64,000 nt of DNA from Spirodela intermedia (GCA_902729315.2 LR746279.1:820001-884000), one strand, 5' to 3'. Shown: positions 20,901 to 34,642, numbered from the stretch's first letter. Program-made: numbers and translations. The notes: generated by a model not told the origin, from the letters alone.

Positions 20901-23900
20901 TTTATCACTAGATTTTCATGATAAGATGGAGAGGACCTAAACATCTCGCGCTTTCAACATTCTGGTGACCCTTCCCACATGATAGAACTTTCATCTAGGC
21001 CAAAGAAAGTCAAAGGAAATAGGCAACCCCCCCCTAATAGCAAACCAATAATAATAATAAAAAATAACGCAATAGAAAAGTTTCATTATCTTCTATTTCT
21101 AAGCGTAGTTGGATCTAATTCAAGCAACTCAGACAAAAAATGGAATCACATAAAGGCCACAATCAATCAGACATATGTATCGCTCATTCAAGCATAACAA
21201 GCCACAGAGAACAGAAGAGTACAAAAACAGTAAATCATATCTTATCACTAAACATGGAGGAAGTTCACCACATAGACAACAAACTGTTACGTGGAACAAA
21301 CCACGGATCTACTGAAACGTAATCAAAAAATGCAATGAACAGATAAAATCTGCCAAAGTATGCGTCAGTAAATTATAGATGTAAAAAATCATAAAAAATA
21401 AAAAAGTAATTAAAAAGAACGGATACCTCTTCACGAGTACGCTTTTTCCTACGTTTTTTTGGAAGGCTCTCCTCGGAAAGAGATAGATCTCTGTTAGCTT
21501 TAGCAGTCGCCCTAGGTGAAGAAAGTGGTCCCTGAAAAGAAATTATGATTAGTATTTCAAACAGTTCAGTCGTGAAGGAAAATCAACGTCGTCAAACAGA
21601 TAAATTAATTTATTATATTTAAGAAAATACCTTGAGATTTTGCTCACTAAAACCATTGTCATCTGAAGAGACTCCACCCTTTAGCAGTCTGCTTTTGGAC
21701 GAGTGAGATTTTTCAGAAGTTTCGCCCTCACCAGCACTTTTCGGCTTTCTGCCAGGTCTTTTACGTTGTTTCCCTTCAGAATCAGTCAGTAAATCCCTGT
21801 CCATCTTAGATCGAAATTTTTTGTATGATCCTCTGCTATCTTCCGCATTCTCAAGAAGCTTTTTTGCCAAATGTCTGAGCGGTTTCTTTTCTGAATCGCT
21901 AACATCCTCAATCTGCTTCTCCGTGACAATATCAATAGAAGGTGTTGTTTCATTTCTAGAGTTCCCATTAACAGGCACATCATCTCCCACGTTCATTCCC
22001 CTCCTCTTGACTGAGCCCCTGTACCCTGAAGAACGGCCTCTCTTGGGACGAGCTGAACCAACACCAGTAGGTGTGACAACAGATGCACTATTATCAGCAG
22101 ACCTTTCTGAGGAGGCATGACGCCCAATCCTTTTTTCACTTTTTTCTCGTTTATTAGCTTCTGCTTCCTCCTGGGAAAGTTTCTCAGACTGTAATCTATT
22201 AGTTCCCCGGCCACGACCTCTCCTCCGACCGGGCAATCCGACAGCCTCTTTTTCACTACTTCGGCGACCTCTCACTCTCTTTGCACTGTGATTCAATCCA
22301 GCCTCAATATTATCTGCCTCTGATCTAGCAGCTTGTGTCCTTTCAGAGTTAGTGCCACGACGAGAACGTTCACTCTTCTTGTTTGGCGAAGTCAGTTCCA
22401 CCAATGGAATTTCATCCACGGCCTGAACTGTCCCATTGATCGCTAAAGATGTCGGCGACTTGTCAGCCACAACATTAACCTTACGAGAAGCAACTTCTGA
22501 CTCCAGCTTTCCCAAGCCCTGGTAAGCAAGCAGCAGCAGTTGATGAACAAATATCAATTAATACATTCCAAGGTCAATATAAATCACCATGGAGCACATG
22601 GCATACCTGTTGTATCTCATCAGAGACAGTTCTCTCAGACACCTTGTTTTCATCTGCCTAAAGCATACCAATTCACCCAATTAGTAAAAGATGGGTCCTT
22701 ACTAAACCAGTAAACATCAATTCGTCAAAAAGACAACATCATGTTAGAATGCATACACCAAAATTAGAGAATTTTTTGTCTATCTTCGCTTCGAATGGCA
22801 GTATGGGCAAATATACCATCCATCACCTTAAATAATTTAAAACGCGGATGATAAGCCTTCATAAGGTTAAAGTTACAAAAATGCTACCCCATCAGCACAG
22901 TAAGGGAAATAGAAAAAACTATGGGCAGTTGGCAACATTAAAGCTTTGTAGATGCATTTCTTTCAGGGAAAAATCCACAAACGTCAAAACAAAGTCGATA
23001 GTTGGTATTTGGTGTTATTTATAGCAAATATCATATCATGATCTGGTTCCATTCCAACTAGAGATAACTAACTCAACAATGAAAGAAAGAGAAAAAAGTG
23101 ACCAAAGAAGAATTAAAAAAGGTGACCAAAGAAGAATTACAAGCCAAAGATCAAAATAAGACAGGAAAGAACAAGCGATGAAAAAACTAATTGACAGGAG
23201 CAAAAAGATAACCTAGGAATATCTCAAGGAAAGGAGACGTAATTACTTTTTCTTTCTTCAATTCCTCTGTTTCTCTACTTCTACGAATCGAATTCCCACT
23301 CATTCCTATCTGTCTTTTTTATAAACAGATCCAGGATGCATCAAAACCAGGTTGGCATAATATATGTTCCCTCAGAGTCAACAGAGGAACAAGCTGCCAC
23401 AGCCTCTCACTTGTCTCATCCAAAATTTACAGCATTTTAGATAGGACCAACTGTCCATGAAGCACAAGAGTTTGAGTCTGACTACGCCGTGTACTTTTTT
23501 GGCACAAAATGGTCCATACGCTGGAGCCAGTGAAAAACCAGGTCGTTTGATTGAAGCGAGAGGCAGATTAGTTAGGCAGTTTATTCCACAAAATTCCCAG
23601 TACGAAAGGCCACTAAAATTAAGATCTTGTACAGAATCGCAAATAACACAAAGAAGGTGATTAAAATGATCCCAGCCCCCTGAACACAGTTGACTTATTA
23701 ATAGAATGTTATTTATTAAAATAAAGAACAGAGTGAAAAGAGATAATCGGCACATACAGAAGAAAAAAGAAATGCATTGATTGGTTCAGGTACAGTTTTA
23801 GGTATTTTTGGAAAAAAAGCTATAATGCTCTGTTGATTAGTAACTTCTATTACAAGATGTCATAAACGATTGTACTTGAGAATTAAGCATCAATATTAAG

Positions 23901-26900
23901 GTGCAAAGGTTTACACATTGAGCATTCGCCACGAACCTTTACACCATTATGCTCCAGCACATCGGAGCTCTCTTGACATACTGCTGCAACGATTTTACTG
24001 TAATCAGCCAAAGGAGCACCAATTGACTGAACTGCTTCCATCAGGCAAGGTTTTAACTTCAAAGCACAATTTGCTATTACTTTTTCTGCCAATTTCCGTG
24101 CAATTGGCAAAATACTCTGGAAAAGTGAATTGAGTTAGAGAATACAATAAAACTAAGAGATCAAATAAGAAACTAAGCAGAAGGACAGAAATACCTTATT
24201 ATCCCTTTTCACGATCATCAATAGGCAAGAAAGAAGGTCTGGTGAAATATCTTCACTTTCCTCTAAGACTAATGTCATTATTGTCTCCATTGAAGTAAAA
24301 ACACTTTCTGGATGGTTATCCCTGCAAGTTGCACATGTCCAATTTACCACATTTAAAAAGATGATTGAAACAAAACAAGGAAACAGTAATTACTGCAAAA
24401 ATCGTGAAAGGTAAAAGTAACAAAAATAAAAATAGTCAAGTTTAAGCAAATATTGTTTATGCAATCAAAATTAGATGAACATGGCAAATAAATAACTAGG
24501 TTGGAAATAGAAATAGTTGCCGAAGTGGCATTGATTACCTCGTGGACAAGTTTAATAAATCAAACCAATAAAAAAACAAAGTTCTGGACGAAGAACATCA
24601 TCAACAAATGTACAACGTTCTAACTCTAACAAAGTTTTGCAGAAAAGAATAAAAGTGGAAATAACCAAGCATATTTAAATTGAATGGCCGAAATAACAAA
24701 CACTGTTGCTCTAAGGAAAAACCAGGAAATTTGTTTTATCACGACACTTTCCTCAATAACAGATAATATTTGGAATCTATAGCTTTGAAGATCCGTCTGG
24801 GTTTAAACAAAAAAATCCGATAACTACCCCACCGAAGGAGGTCATTAAAATTTTTACCATCGGTAATACTTAGTATTAAGGTTTCTTATTTATCTTAAGA
24901 TTCTCAGTTATATTATCTTTTTTTAAGAAGGAAGGGAAAATCATTACGTATGTTGATGAGCAAGAGGTTCATATAACCACCGGAAAAGGCATGATATTTC
25001 CATTTTCACATTCACTTTAACACTTCTAACATCAATCAAAGTGGTCAACCATTGATGATTCTGTGGTAATAACGGCAATAATGAGAAAAGACAAATCAAA
25101 TGAATAGCCAAAAATAAGCAACGCGGGTCAGAACCACCGTTCATGTAACTTCCAAAGTTTGGCAGCTCAGTGACTAATTCAACTGCTACGCAAAAGAGTT
25201 TACTAAGTTTTTGAATCATGAAGTAAAGTGTAGCAAATCAAACCATAATACCATGACATTCACACCATGTTCTACACAGTCTGAATTAGTGCTTCAATGA
25301 TAAAACCAATAACACATGCATGCAGTCAATTTACTCCTGAATAGATTCAATAACTACATAAACACAAAAAGCGAGGCAATTTATAATGAAATGCAGTCAA
25401 TTTAAAAAATTAAAATAAACTTTCATTACCTGATGGTATTCAGGAAATGATGAAACATGTCGAGAATTAATGAGTCACATTCAAGGTCCAGCATCACAAC
25501 ACATGACCTGACCTTCGCTACAGTTTCCAGAATTGAAACTCTTTTTGGGTACAAACTGCTGGACATATCATCTAGATTTCTAAAAGACTGAACGATCCTT
25601 TGAAAGATCTCCTAAAAAAAACAAGATTTAAATATTTTAAGTAATTTTAAAACCGTAAAACATAACAGTAACTAAAAAATGATATTGTGAATATTTCTAG
25701 TATAAAATAGTTAAAACCTTCATTAGGTCATCATCATATGGAGCCTCTGGCGCTGTTATTCTGGTGATCTCACTGATGCAAGTTGTGACAGCAACGTGCA
25801 CATTTGTATCTACATTTTCCAGAAGTTCCTTTGCAGTCAGCCCCATAATTGCCGGACGCAGTGCAATTAACATTGACTGGGAGGGCGACTGTTCCACTCT
25901 CGACAAGAGAGACTCTAATTGCTGAAACATTTAAAGAATAGTGAGTGCAACAGTAGAGTTAGTCATACCTCTAAAAAAGTATTGAAAACTATAAATAAAT
26001 TGAAATCATGCACACTGACCTTGCATTTAACATATGATAGAATGAAATGACAACCAAATTCAGCTCCACGTAAGATAGCCAAAGTACGGTTGAGCAATCG
26101 ACATGATATATTGACTTTCGTCCATTACCCAAGTAGTTAATATTCAGTAGATGGCGATGATTATGATCTTTCATAATTTATTGCATTTTCTAGAAAAAAA
26201 ATTAAAGATGAGCAGTGAAAAGTGGCTACAACTAGAACCTATTAGGCTCATCACAATGTTGACAGCGCTCTCAGCCTACACTGCCCAGATTTGCAATAAG
26301 AGTTTCAGTAAGTCACCACCGGCATGTGACTGACTTTATCCATTACCAGATAATATGAGCGATTTCTAGACTCTGTTCTTAAAAAAGTCGCAGTCATCCA
26401 AAGTTATAACCGTAGGCTTAAGTGGCAAGCATCTAGAGCTGACAGTAACTCCAAATCGAATCATGATAATGGCAGTTCCAAATAGCAAGAACCTCAATAG
26501 GCAGCAATCTAAACCATCATTATTAGAATCAGCAACAAATGGGAGACAATGAATGCAATTTATTTCTTTCTTTCTTTCCATCTCAATCTTCTCTTGAACC
26601 CAGAGAAATAAGAGTCATATTTGCACACAATTTTTTTGTTTTTCCGAGTTTTTTTATCCGCTAATTAAGTTAAATTAATTGCAGAAAAGTACCATCTAAC
26701 TTCATTTTCTAACATTAGGAAGATTACCCCAAAGCCATAAACAAGCGCATAACAGTGCATACACAATACTTAAACAAGTCCATCCTTTAGAGCGCACTAC
26801 ACCTGACATATGTCAAACGCACATTATTTAAAAAAAAAAATACAGAGACAATTCTTGATTTACTCCACATGTTTCGTCCAAAACTTTACCATAGGAAGTC

Positions 26901-28697
26901 TTGTTTGAAGGATATGTCAAACTAGTTCAATCGACAGATTTTCCAAGATATATCTTCTAACAACAGCTTTATTCTTTAGTGTTTTCTAATCATGTTGGCA
27001 CTGTTTCACTATCGTAAAGTTACCATGTTTTCGCATTTCCCAGAATGCAGCTCATCATTTTCTTTAATTTCTTTATATTCCTTTTCTTTTCATGGAATCT
27101 TGTCGCAAAATACCCCAGAGGGTAATCAATCAATGTCCCTCTTCTGTAAAGAGCAAGTAAAGAAGCATTCATATACTTAAAATATGAACCCATTACAAAT
27201 TATCCACCATTTCCACAATATTTAAATGACAGAGTCCCAAAAACTTTGGTAAAATCTTGATAGAGCCTGTTTGGACATCTCCCCATGTCTATCTCCAGAA
27301 ATCGTCTCTTTCGTCATTCATTGTGCATTTAGGCTGATTTCCTGAGTAAATAATCTACTAAGCTACACTGTCACTACAAACCTGAAAATAATACAGAGTC
27401 AACGGAATATGTGAGATAGGAACTACCTTTTTCAAAAAAAACTATTCCCACGCCATAACAAGACTAATCTAGTTTGATATTATCAAAAGAAATATAAGCG
27501 TGGTGGTCACCATCCTTTGACCAATAATCCATTTGAATGTTGCCTCCATTTGATGCATCGCTTAGAAGAAATTCCAGTGAATCAGCTTTGCTAAGTACAA
27601 TTTGTTGATCATCATCCAAAGTCATACTCTTCAACACACCAGCCATAAAATAGTGCTTACTCCTTTGTTCAAGGTTAACCCCCGGATCCACTACTTCCAT
27701 TCCTATGAGAAGCAAGTCGAAACACTCCAAAGCCAGAGAGGCCAACTAGTTAACATGCTAAGTCCTCCCATATAATCAATTAGCAATCAGCTGATTGTGC
27801 CTTCATATCTGAGTCGTAGACCCAAAAGAATGAACGATTCCTACACCAATCCAAGACTGTAACTCGACATTTCTCCTGAAGCTATGCATAAAGAGTGACA
27901 AGCTAAAGGAAAAATCGGAAGAAACAAAATTTGTAGGTTAGGAAAAAGAAGGAAGCATTGTGACCGTGAAAGATTGTTTTTTCTTATTCCTATGCGAGGT
28001 TCAAATATTGATTTGTAGGTTCTTCCATTCACGACTCTTCCAGAGGATTTGAAAGAGTTTCCGCCCAATTGTACTCAACCATTCACGTCAAATGTCCACG
28101 ACTCCATGATCAGGAACATCAAGATTCACTCCAATCCCGTGGAACTTGTGCAAAATCTTCTCGCACTTGCTGGACTGGTCATTGTTTTCAGAAGGTAATT
28201 CTTATAAACGTCGAGTATTGTGGGAGTCAACGATCTCCTGAAGTGGAAGCTTACACCAAAAAGTAATTTCGGTGTAACTCCAAATCCGAAAACGCGACAG
28301 CCTTTGGACGAGGTAGCTTCTGAAGTTTAAACGCGGTAGGAACAAATCAATAGGTCCACCAGAAACCCAAAAGTACATAATCGGGTAATCTAAACACGAA
28401 ATACCTCCAAATATAAGTAAGGAAGAAATGAAAATGTGGGAGAGAACGATTCAAGGACCAGTGGAGTAAAATGTAAAATTTGTAGATGAAGTCTGACTTA
28501 ACCCACCCCAGCACGGTCTTTACATAAAAAAAAAGAAAAGCGTACGGAGAGAGTAGGCGGAAGGGAACGGAGGGAGGGAGAAGATTAGGGCTTACGTCTA
28601 GAAGCGGAAGGAGGTCGTCCACGGACTGGGGAGCGTCTTGGAGCCGTTTTCCGGCCTCCTCGATGTTCCCCTCCAGCTCTGTCTCTGAGTTTCCCAT
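17904..28697 (-). CDS. Sister chromatid cohesion protein PDS5, homologue C-like (HEAT plus Tudor)
   Basis: Thirteen exons, all with matching phases: 28596-28697, 25718-25921, 25430-25611, 24195-24321, 23945-24116, 22607-22653, 21631-22518, 21427-21531, 20519-20604, 19024-19075, 18841-18915, 18425-18486, 17904-18345. They give 847 residues. Residues 1-270 are the PDS5 HEAT region, with LLSRVEQSP, RITAPEAPYDDDLMK, EIFQRIVQSF, VFTSMETIMTLVLEESEDI and ADYSKIVAAVCQ. A long Lys/Arg/Ser-rich nuclear segment follows. A Tudor-like fold starts near residue 620 (YDESLVGVKIKVWWPDD ... FYAGIVDSYN ... VLYNDGDEEDL). The tail is very basic and ends RKRRKK. PDS5 proteins ride on cohesin and affect cohesion, DNA repair and recombination. 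This compact form with a C-terminal Tudor domain matches the plant PDS5C/D/E group rather than the full-length PDS5A/B. Exon 5 was ended at AATG before GTGTAAAG because this restores phase with exon 6. Confidence 0.9.
27464..27745 (-). other. Unrecognised 93-codon open frame inside PDS5 intron 1
   Basis: The minus-strand frame encodes an acidic peptide with ordinary amino-acid composition (for example SKADSLEFLLSDASNGG and KDGDHHAYISFDNIKLD) and ends in TAG. It looks more like a relic of coding sequence than chance, but I recognise no family. It sits in the 2.7-kb first intron of the PDS5-like gene on the same strand, so it may be a captured gene fragment, a small exon of an alternative transcript, or noise. 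Confidence 0.3.
28019..28194 (+). pseudogene. Exon-like fragment of an unknown gene inside PDS5 intron 1
   Basis: On the plus strand an acceptor-like GATTTGTAG precedes an open stretch of 58 codons. It reads VLPFTTLPEDLKEF, then NVHDSMIRNIKIHSNP and LVQNLLALAGLVIVF, and ends at AGAAG followed by GTAATT, a good donor sequence. No other coding exon is evident on this strand nearby, so this may be a captured or left-over exon. The parent gene is not recognised. Confidence 0.35.
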
Positions 28698-29063
28698 CTC
28701 TCCTCGTCGGGATCCCAGCAGACCTCTATGCTAGCCCGCCGATTGACCCCATCGAAACCCTGGGAAAACCCTAGAAAAACGTCAAGCGCCCGTTGCTCGC
28801 ATGGGGGAAGAATGAAAAATAATTTGGACGAGGAACCGCGCCACGATCCATAGAAAAAGAAAGCAATTATGAACCCCAAGCAAATGGGCCATTCGTTCTT
28901 ACCTCCTCGCAGTAGAAAATATGTTTCTTTTTAGGGTATTCTCTTTCCTCCCTCCCCCCCCTCCCCCCACCGGCAGCGTAAAAGTTACTGGACAGAGAGA
29001 GGGAGACTGAGAGATGGAGGTAGAGCGGGAACGAGAGAGAGAGAGATGGATGAATAGAGAGAA

Positions 29064-29105
<42 letters not shown>

Positions 29106-30551
29106 GGACGAAGAAAGATACAGAGATGTCGGAAATTACCAGAGAAATAAGAGAGAGAAAGAGTGGAGGGTGAGAAGAAGATCAGAGAAGGGAGATTTTA
29201 GGGTTTCCATAGAGATTCCGCTCGTGATCTGCACCCATTTATGCAATTCGCCTAACCACTTTGTTCGAGTCCGCCACGTGGATCTGGAACCGACAACCGG
29301 CTGGGCCCACGTCAGCAGACATTAACCGCTGCTTATATTTTTATTTTTTATTTTTTTAATCATAATAAAGAGTAGCCCCAGTATTAATTATTATCTCACA
29401 AACTGTACCCGTCATCTAACTAAATTGGTTTTATATTCTAGTTCTCTAGACTCCGCTTGAAACCTATTCGTCTATTTCATATATTTATTCGAACCCAAAA
29501 TTATATTTACTTTATCTGAGGAGTTAATTGTAAAATTACGGCAGCAATCCCTCGTACCTGAATATGATACTTTCAAGGGTAAAACTGTCTCGACAAAAGT
29601 GAGGAGGATATATATACATTATAAAAAGGCCAGATAATCACATTTTCTCGCTTTTTTAGCATGAAAGATCAGCTTTTGAAAAATAATTCTGTCTTTTATT
29701 TAAATAAAAACCTGATTCAAAACACCTAGAAAAAACGTAATATTAATTATTTGATTTTCTCGCATTCTAACTGTTTCATTAGTTATATAAAAACCCAGAT
29801 AATTGCATTTTCCCGCATTTTTAGCATGAAAGATCAACTTTTGAAAAATAAAATCTTATTCCAACTACCCATAAAAACTGAAGATTATTTATTTGATTTA
29901 TGGCCATGGTTTGGAAAATATTTAGCGTGTGCTGGTCGATGTGGGTAATAGAGGTAATAATCGGCCAAACGATTTTTAATGATTCTGAAATTCTTTTCCC
30001 CGATTCCGAAACGCGTACAATCGGGGCCGGGATTTTACGACTGAATTTGTCTTTTGAAAATCCGATTCTAGGGGACTCGAAAATACGTCGCCAAACGCTG
30101 CACGGACGAATGGGCGGGAGGCGAGACGTCGGGCAGGGAGAACACGTATCCAGACCAATAGAAAATTCCCACGTCAGCAAAGGAATACGTGGACATTGGC
30201 AATTTGCTGGGGACTGGCTGCGTGAGTGTCACCTTCTCTCTGAGAGAGGAATTCCCAACTCCCCAAAGGGAGGGGAGGAAGAGACGAAGAAGAAGAGGGC
30301 GGGGCAAGAGGATCATCATCTTCGCTCTGGAGGGCCGAGAGGAGGACGCCGTGGCTTCCTCAGGGGCTCAGGGCCTCTCCCGCAGGAAGAACGCCGCCGG
30401 CGCAGGCTCTGAATCGCTGGGCGCTGAGACTGCTGCATCGTCGACGTCCGCCAGAAAGGAATCGAGGGCTTCCAGAGGGTCGAAGCCACGATTTCCTCCC
30501 GTCGATCTGCCCTTCTGGCAGCAGACCTGGTTCCTGATCGTCCTCGTCTTG
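28698..30551. other. Divergent intergenic region between the PDS5-like and SDF2 genes
   Basis: The PDS5-side leader contains C-runs (28951-28973), GA-rich sequence and a (GA)n tract at about 29060-29101, and an AGGGTTT telobox-like motif near 29199. Then comes an AT-rich spacer in which TAGCATGAAAGATCA followed by CTTTTGAAAAATAA is present twice (about 29658 and 29822). The part from about 30190 on is GC-rich and open in frame with SDF2. It is treated as leader here, but could encode an N-terminal extension. Confidence 0.5.
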
Positions 30552-33500
30552 ATGGCTCTCTCCTTCTTTGCGTTAGCAGTTGTCCTATATCTCAGTCTAG
30601 AAATCGAGGAGGGTTCTCCAAATCTGTCTTTCGCAGCCGCCCCCGCTGCCGATGCCGTACAGGTTCGTGAAGCACCTCTCCCTTCCAGTTCTCTGCTTCC
30701 ATGCCCTCCCTCGGATCTTGCAGCAGTGTGCCGCGTCTTTTGATTTGTCGATTTGATCATGGCAGATTACCTATGGAACGACTCTCAAGCTGATGCACGA
30801 GAGGACCAAATTCCGTCTCCATTCCCACAACGTTCCCTACGGATCGGGGAGCGGCCAGCAGTCGGTCACGGGCTTCCCTAACGTTGACGACTCCAATAGC
30901 TACTGGGTACGCGTACATATCTACCCCGGCATCCCCAAATATCACATTCCCCATTTTCTTTGCAATTCAACGTGGCATTTTTCACATAGATTTTTAGTTT
31001 CACGTCCACTTTTAGTCCGGAATTGTAGTTTCACGTCCACGGTCACTCGACGAGATATTTTGGGCATCTAACTTTTAGGGAAGATCTTCGTACACCATGC
31101 CTTGTCGGAATTAAGTGAGCTGTGATTGGAACTCCTTGACTTGCTTATATTTGCCCATTAAGCCAGAAGCGAAGTATTTAAATTTTTTGAGGAGAGAGGT
31201 TGCCCCATTTTATTCCCTATAAGGCAACGTCTGTGGAAATGGACGCTTACCAAGACGAGTCTTAGGTCATTCAGAATAGTAGACCAACCTCAGAGGCTGT
31301 ACAGCACAACTCTCCCCGAGAAAGAAGAAAGTGCTGTATAACTCCCTCGTTATTGGAATACGTCAAATATAGCCATCGATTTATTTTAGTCATCACTCCG
31401 TTTTACACACCAAGTCAAACCAAGTTGTATGTTTATTAATTTACAATTCTGAGCTTAGTTATGTATAACGATGTCTGGAATGCCAAGGCATATATCAAGT
31501 CGAGGGATTATGATCCTGATCATGCTACGAGGTGACTTTTTACATACCTTGCGTTGTAAACGGGGAATCCTTATGTTCTAATTGTTGCAGTATTCTTTAT
31601 ATGGCGGTAGGATTGTTTCAAAATGGCTGCTAACAACGGAAGATTTTGAACCCAGTCTAAATGATCGGACCTTTTTTATCTCCTTTCAGGAAGACAACAA
31701 TACTGCTGTCTACTCGTGATTATGTACATAATTGCCTCCTTGGAACTGCCCTACCTTTTTTTTCTTTTTTGAAAACTATGCAGCTTCTGATTATTATTTC
31801 TAGAAAACTGCATCTAAGCTTGGCTATAGTGGATGTGAAGTGATAAGATCAATCGAAGCTCAACCAAAAGTTTGTCTGCATTTACCAGCAAAGTCACCCG
31901 CATCTCTGCTTGAGAACTACATGCCCGAGAAATTTTGAGCAGCTACCAACCCATCCAAGTTACGCACACTCATCTTGTGTGTACCCTGCCCTGAAAGATC
32001 TGTCTACTATTCCTCCGTGTATATTTTAATTCATTGTAGGTTGGTTAACGCGATTAGTGGAGGAGTTGGAGATTCTTTATCCTATCCAGTCACATAAACG
32101 TGTGGTACCCCTCTTTGATGTGCTAGTTCGTTCAGGGTAAAACAATAACAGAGTCCCTTATGTCATAGTGTTTCTCATATCCAAGTGCTTATAAAAACTT
32201 CCTAAACATGGATGATAATCTATTCCTCTTATGAAGCAAAGAAGAACATCCCTCAAGGTGAATGGTCTCCCAAACCTCGTACAGGCTTCATCTAACTCAT
32301 TCACCAACATGATCGTGGTGGAATGGTGTAACATCAAACATTTTTTCTATCCTGTCAAACGCCATTATTACGTAATAAAGGGGCCACTGTCTATTGTATA
32401 TGAAGTTGCTGTTGTAGATCCTTCTGTGCTAATTTCCTACTTCGTAGTTGTAAACTGTATGAGAAATGCTGCTGTACTGGTTGTCATGAAACCTCAGCCT
32501 TATCTTTACCCACATCAGTTCAATACTATTGCTGATTTTACTTCTTTATCAATGTATTTCGAACCCTGTTGGGGGCACTGCCTATTTTGCTATTCTGCTC
32601 AGGATGGAGGAAGCCTCCCCTGATATGAACGCGCACGTTTGGTTTTTCTTCATTTTCACATGATTTTGGGATTTTCACTTATTTACAGTTTCATGAATTC
32701 GGTTTTTTTTTTCTCATTCAGCATGGACAGTTTAGTTTCTTAAAACAATCTGATGGTTCATGTGATGTTCTTCAAGTAGTGTGAAACGATCTTTCACATT
32801 CTAATTTTGCACTCAAAATCTGTAGATCGTGAGGCCTGTGCTGGATTCATCTGCGAAGCAAGGGGATCCCATTAAAAGTGGAACTTTGATCCGGCTGCAG
32901 CATATGAGAACTAGAAAATGGCTGCACAGTCATTTGCACGCTTCCCCAATCTCTGGGAACCTGGAGGTATGGAAACGGAAATATTTGGCCTTCCTGTTGA
33001 TACCAAATGTGACTACAGTTCTGTGTAATATTACTTTATTTAGCAAAAAAAAAGATGCATCAATCGCTCACCCAGAGAAAAACCTACAAATTATTCACGT
33101 TAAAAATCGCAACAAAAAAATTAATGCTACATTTATATGTAGATATATTATCTCAGAAAGTGCAACACCAGATAATGGTTCGTTTTCGGTGAACGCCCAC
33201 AGGTGAGCTGCTTTGGAGGAGACCAAGAGTCAGACACTGGAGACTTCTGGCGGTGGGTCTCTCTTCTTCTGCATGAGTCAGTGCGCTGAGATTGAGCAAC
33301 ACTGGCTCATTGATACCTTCTGCCATGGCTGCTGTTTTCCAGGGTCGAGATCGAGGGAAGTGGGAAGACGTGGACGCAAGACCAGAGGATTAGATTGCAG
33401 CACGTCGACACTGGTGGTTACCTGCACAGCCATGACAAGAAGTACTCTCGGACTGCCGGCGGGCAGCAGGAGGTATGAAAATCTCGAGAAGCTTTTATCA

Positions 33501-34419
33501 GAAATTCTGAATCTATTAATCTGATTCTTTCCGATGACCAATTTCTGGGAGATTTCTTTGGAAATCCTGAATTGGAAAATATGACTCCATCCGATGATTC
33601 ATTTCTAAGAGGTTCATTAGATATTCTAAATCTGAAAAAAGGTCTGACTATATCCAATGAATCTCGAAAAATGGCCTCCCCAATTATTTTTTTCTAGGAA
33701 TTTTCATCAGAAATTATGAATGAAGAAGTCTAGTATTCTCGTGATTCATTTGTAGAAATTTTCATCTGGTATGTCTATGATTCATGTCGAGGAATTTTCA
33801 TTAGAAATTCCGAATCTAGAAATCCAGTCTTCCGATGATTCATTTATGGAAAATTTCGTCTGAAAATTAACCTAAATATCTAGTCTTTCCAAGGATTTAT
33901 TCGAAGCAATTTACATCAAATTCTTTGAAAATGCTGAATCGGAAAATATGACTCGATCTGATGATTCATTTCTAGGAGATTCATCAGATATTCTGATTCA
34001 ATAAATCTAACTATATCCAATGAATCTCGAAAAATGCCCCCCCCCCATTATTCATCTATAAGGGGTTTAAATCAGAAATTGTGAATGAAGAAATCTGGTA
34101 TTCTCGCAATTCATTTGTGGAAATTTTCGTCTGGTATGTCAATGATTCATTTTAGGAATTTTTATTTATGGAAAATTTCGTCTGTAAATTGGAATCTAAA
34201 TATCTTGTCTTTCCGAGGATTTACCCGAAGTAATTTAAATCTCCAGCTCTTTTTGGTGATCAAATCTTTGTTCCGTCTAGTTTTCTGCTTGTTCTTGACA
34301 CTCATCTTTCTACCTTCCCACAGGTTTGTGGAGTGAGAGAGAAGAAGTCAGACAACGTCTGGCTGGCGGCTGAGGGTGTGTATCTTCCGGTCAACACGGA
34401 GAAGTCAGCTAGCTCCTGA
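30552..34419 (+). CDS. SDF2: SDF2-like protein (MIR domains, ER chaperone complex component)
   Basis: Six exons (30552-30662, 30766-30906, 32826-32966, 33203-33252, 33343-33472, 34324-34419) join in phase to 222 residues, close to the length of plant SDF2. The N-terminus MALSFFALAVVLYLSL is a secretory signal. Three MIR repeats follow, with ITYGTTLKLMHERTKFRLHSHNVPYGSGSGQQSVTG, IRLQHMRTRKWLHSHLHASPISGNLEV and IRLQHVDTGGYLHSHDKKY, and the protein ends in VWLAAEGVYLPV. In plants SDF2 works in the ER lumen with ERdj3B and BiP in quality control of glycoproteins such as pattern-recognition receptors. The start at 30552 was chosen because it places the hydrophobic core directly after Met. The same frame is open upstream to at least 30189, so a longer N-terminus is possible. 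Confidence 0.93.
30907..32825 (+). other. Large second intron of SDF2
   Basis: This 1.9-kb intron shows no recognisable gene. A 130-codon open frame at 32231-32623 has no family resemblance and is probably chance. Confidence 0.5.
33555..34220 (+). repeat. Tandem duplication (about 366 bp period) in SDF2 intron 5
   Basis: The motif GGAAAATATGACTC at 33574 recurs at 33941, and TGAAGAAGTCTAGTATTCTC at 33721 recurs in diverged form near 34086. GATGATTCATTTCTA and CCAATGAATCTCGAAAAATG are also present in both copies. The copies differ at many sites, so the duplication is not recent. Within each copy GATTCATTT-type sub-repeats are visible. Confidence 0.75.
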
Positions 34420-34600
34420 TTTCTCCGCCCTTTGCGGAGGTCCTGAAGGAGTGTCTATGTTCTTCCATTATGTCTCCCATGACGCCCTTTGCCATTTTCT
34501 TAACGGGTTAATGCTAGAGAAGACATTTTCCAAACAGAATATGTATCCAAGAGTTTTTTCAATCTAATGCCATCCCAAGCCCAAGTCATCGACCTCTCTC

Positions 34601-34642
<42 letters not shown>

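Noticed and set aside
32231-32623. 130-codon frame in SDF2 intron 2
   Set aside because: No family resemblance, no splice context and inside a well-supported intron.
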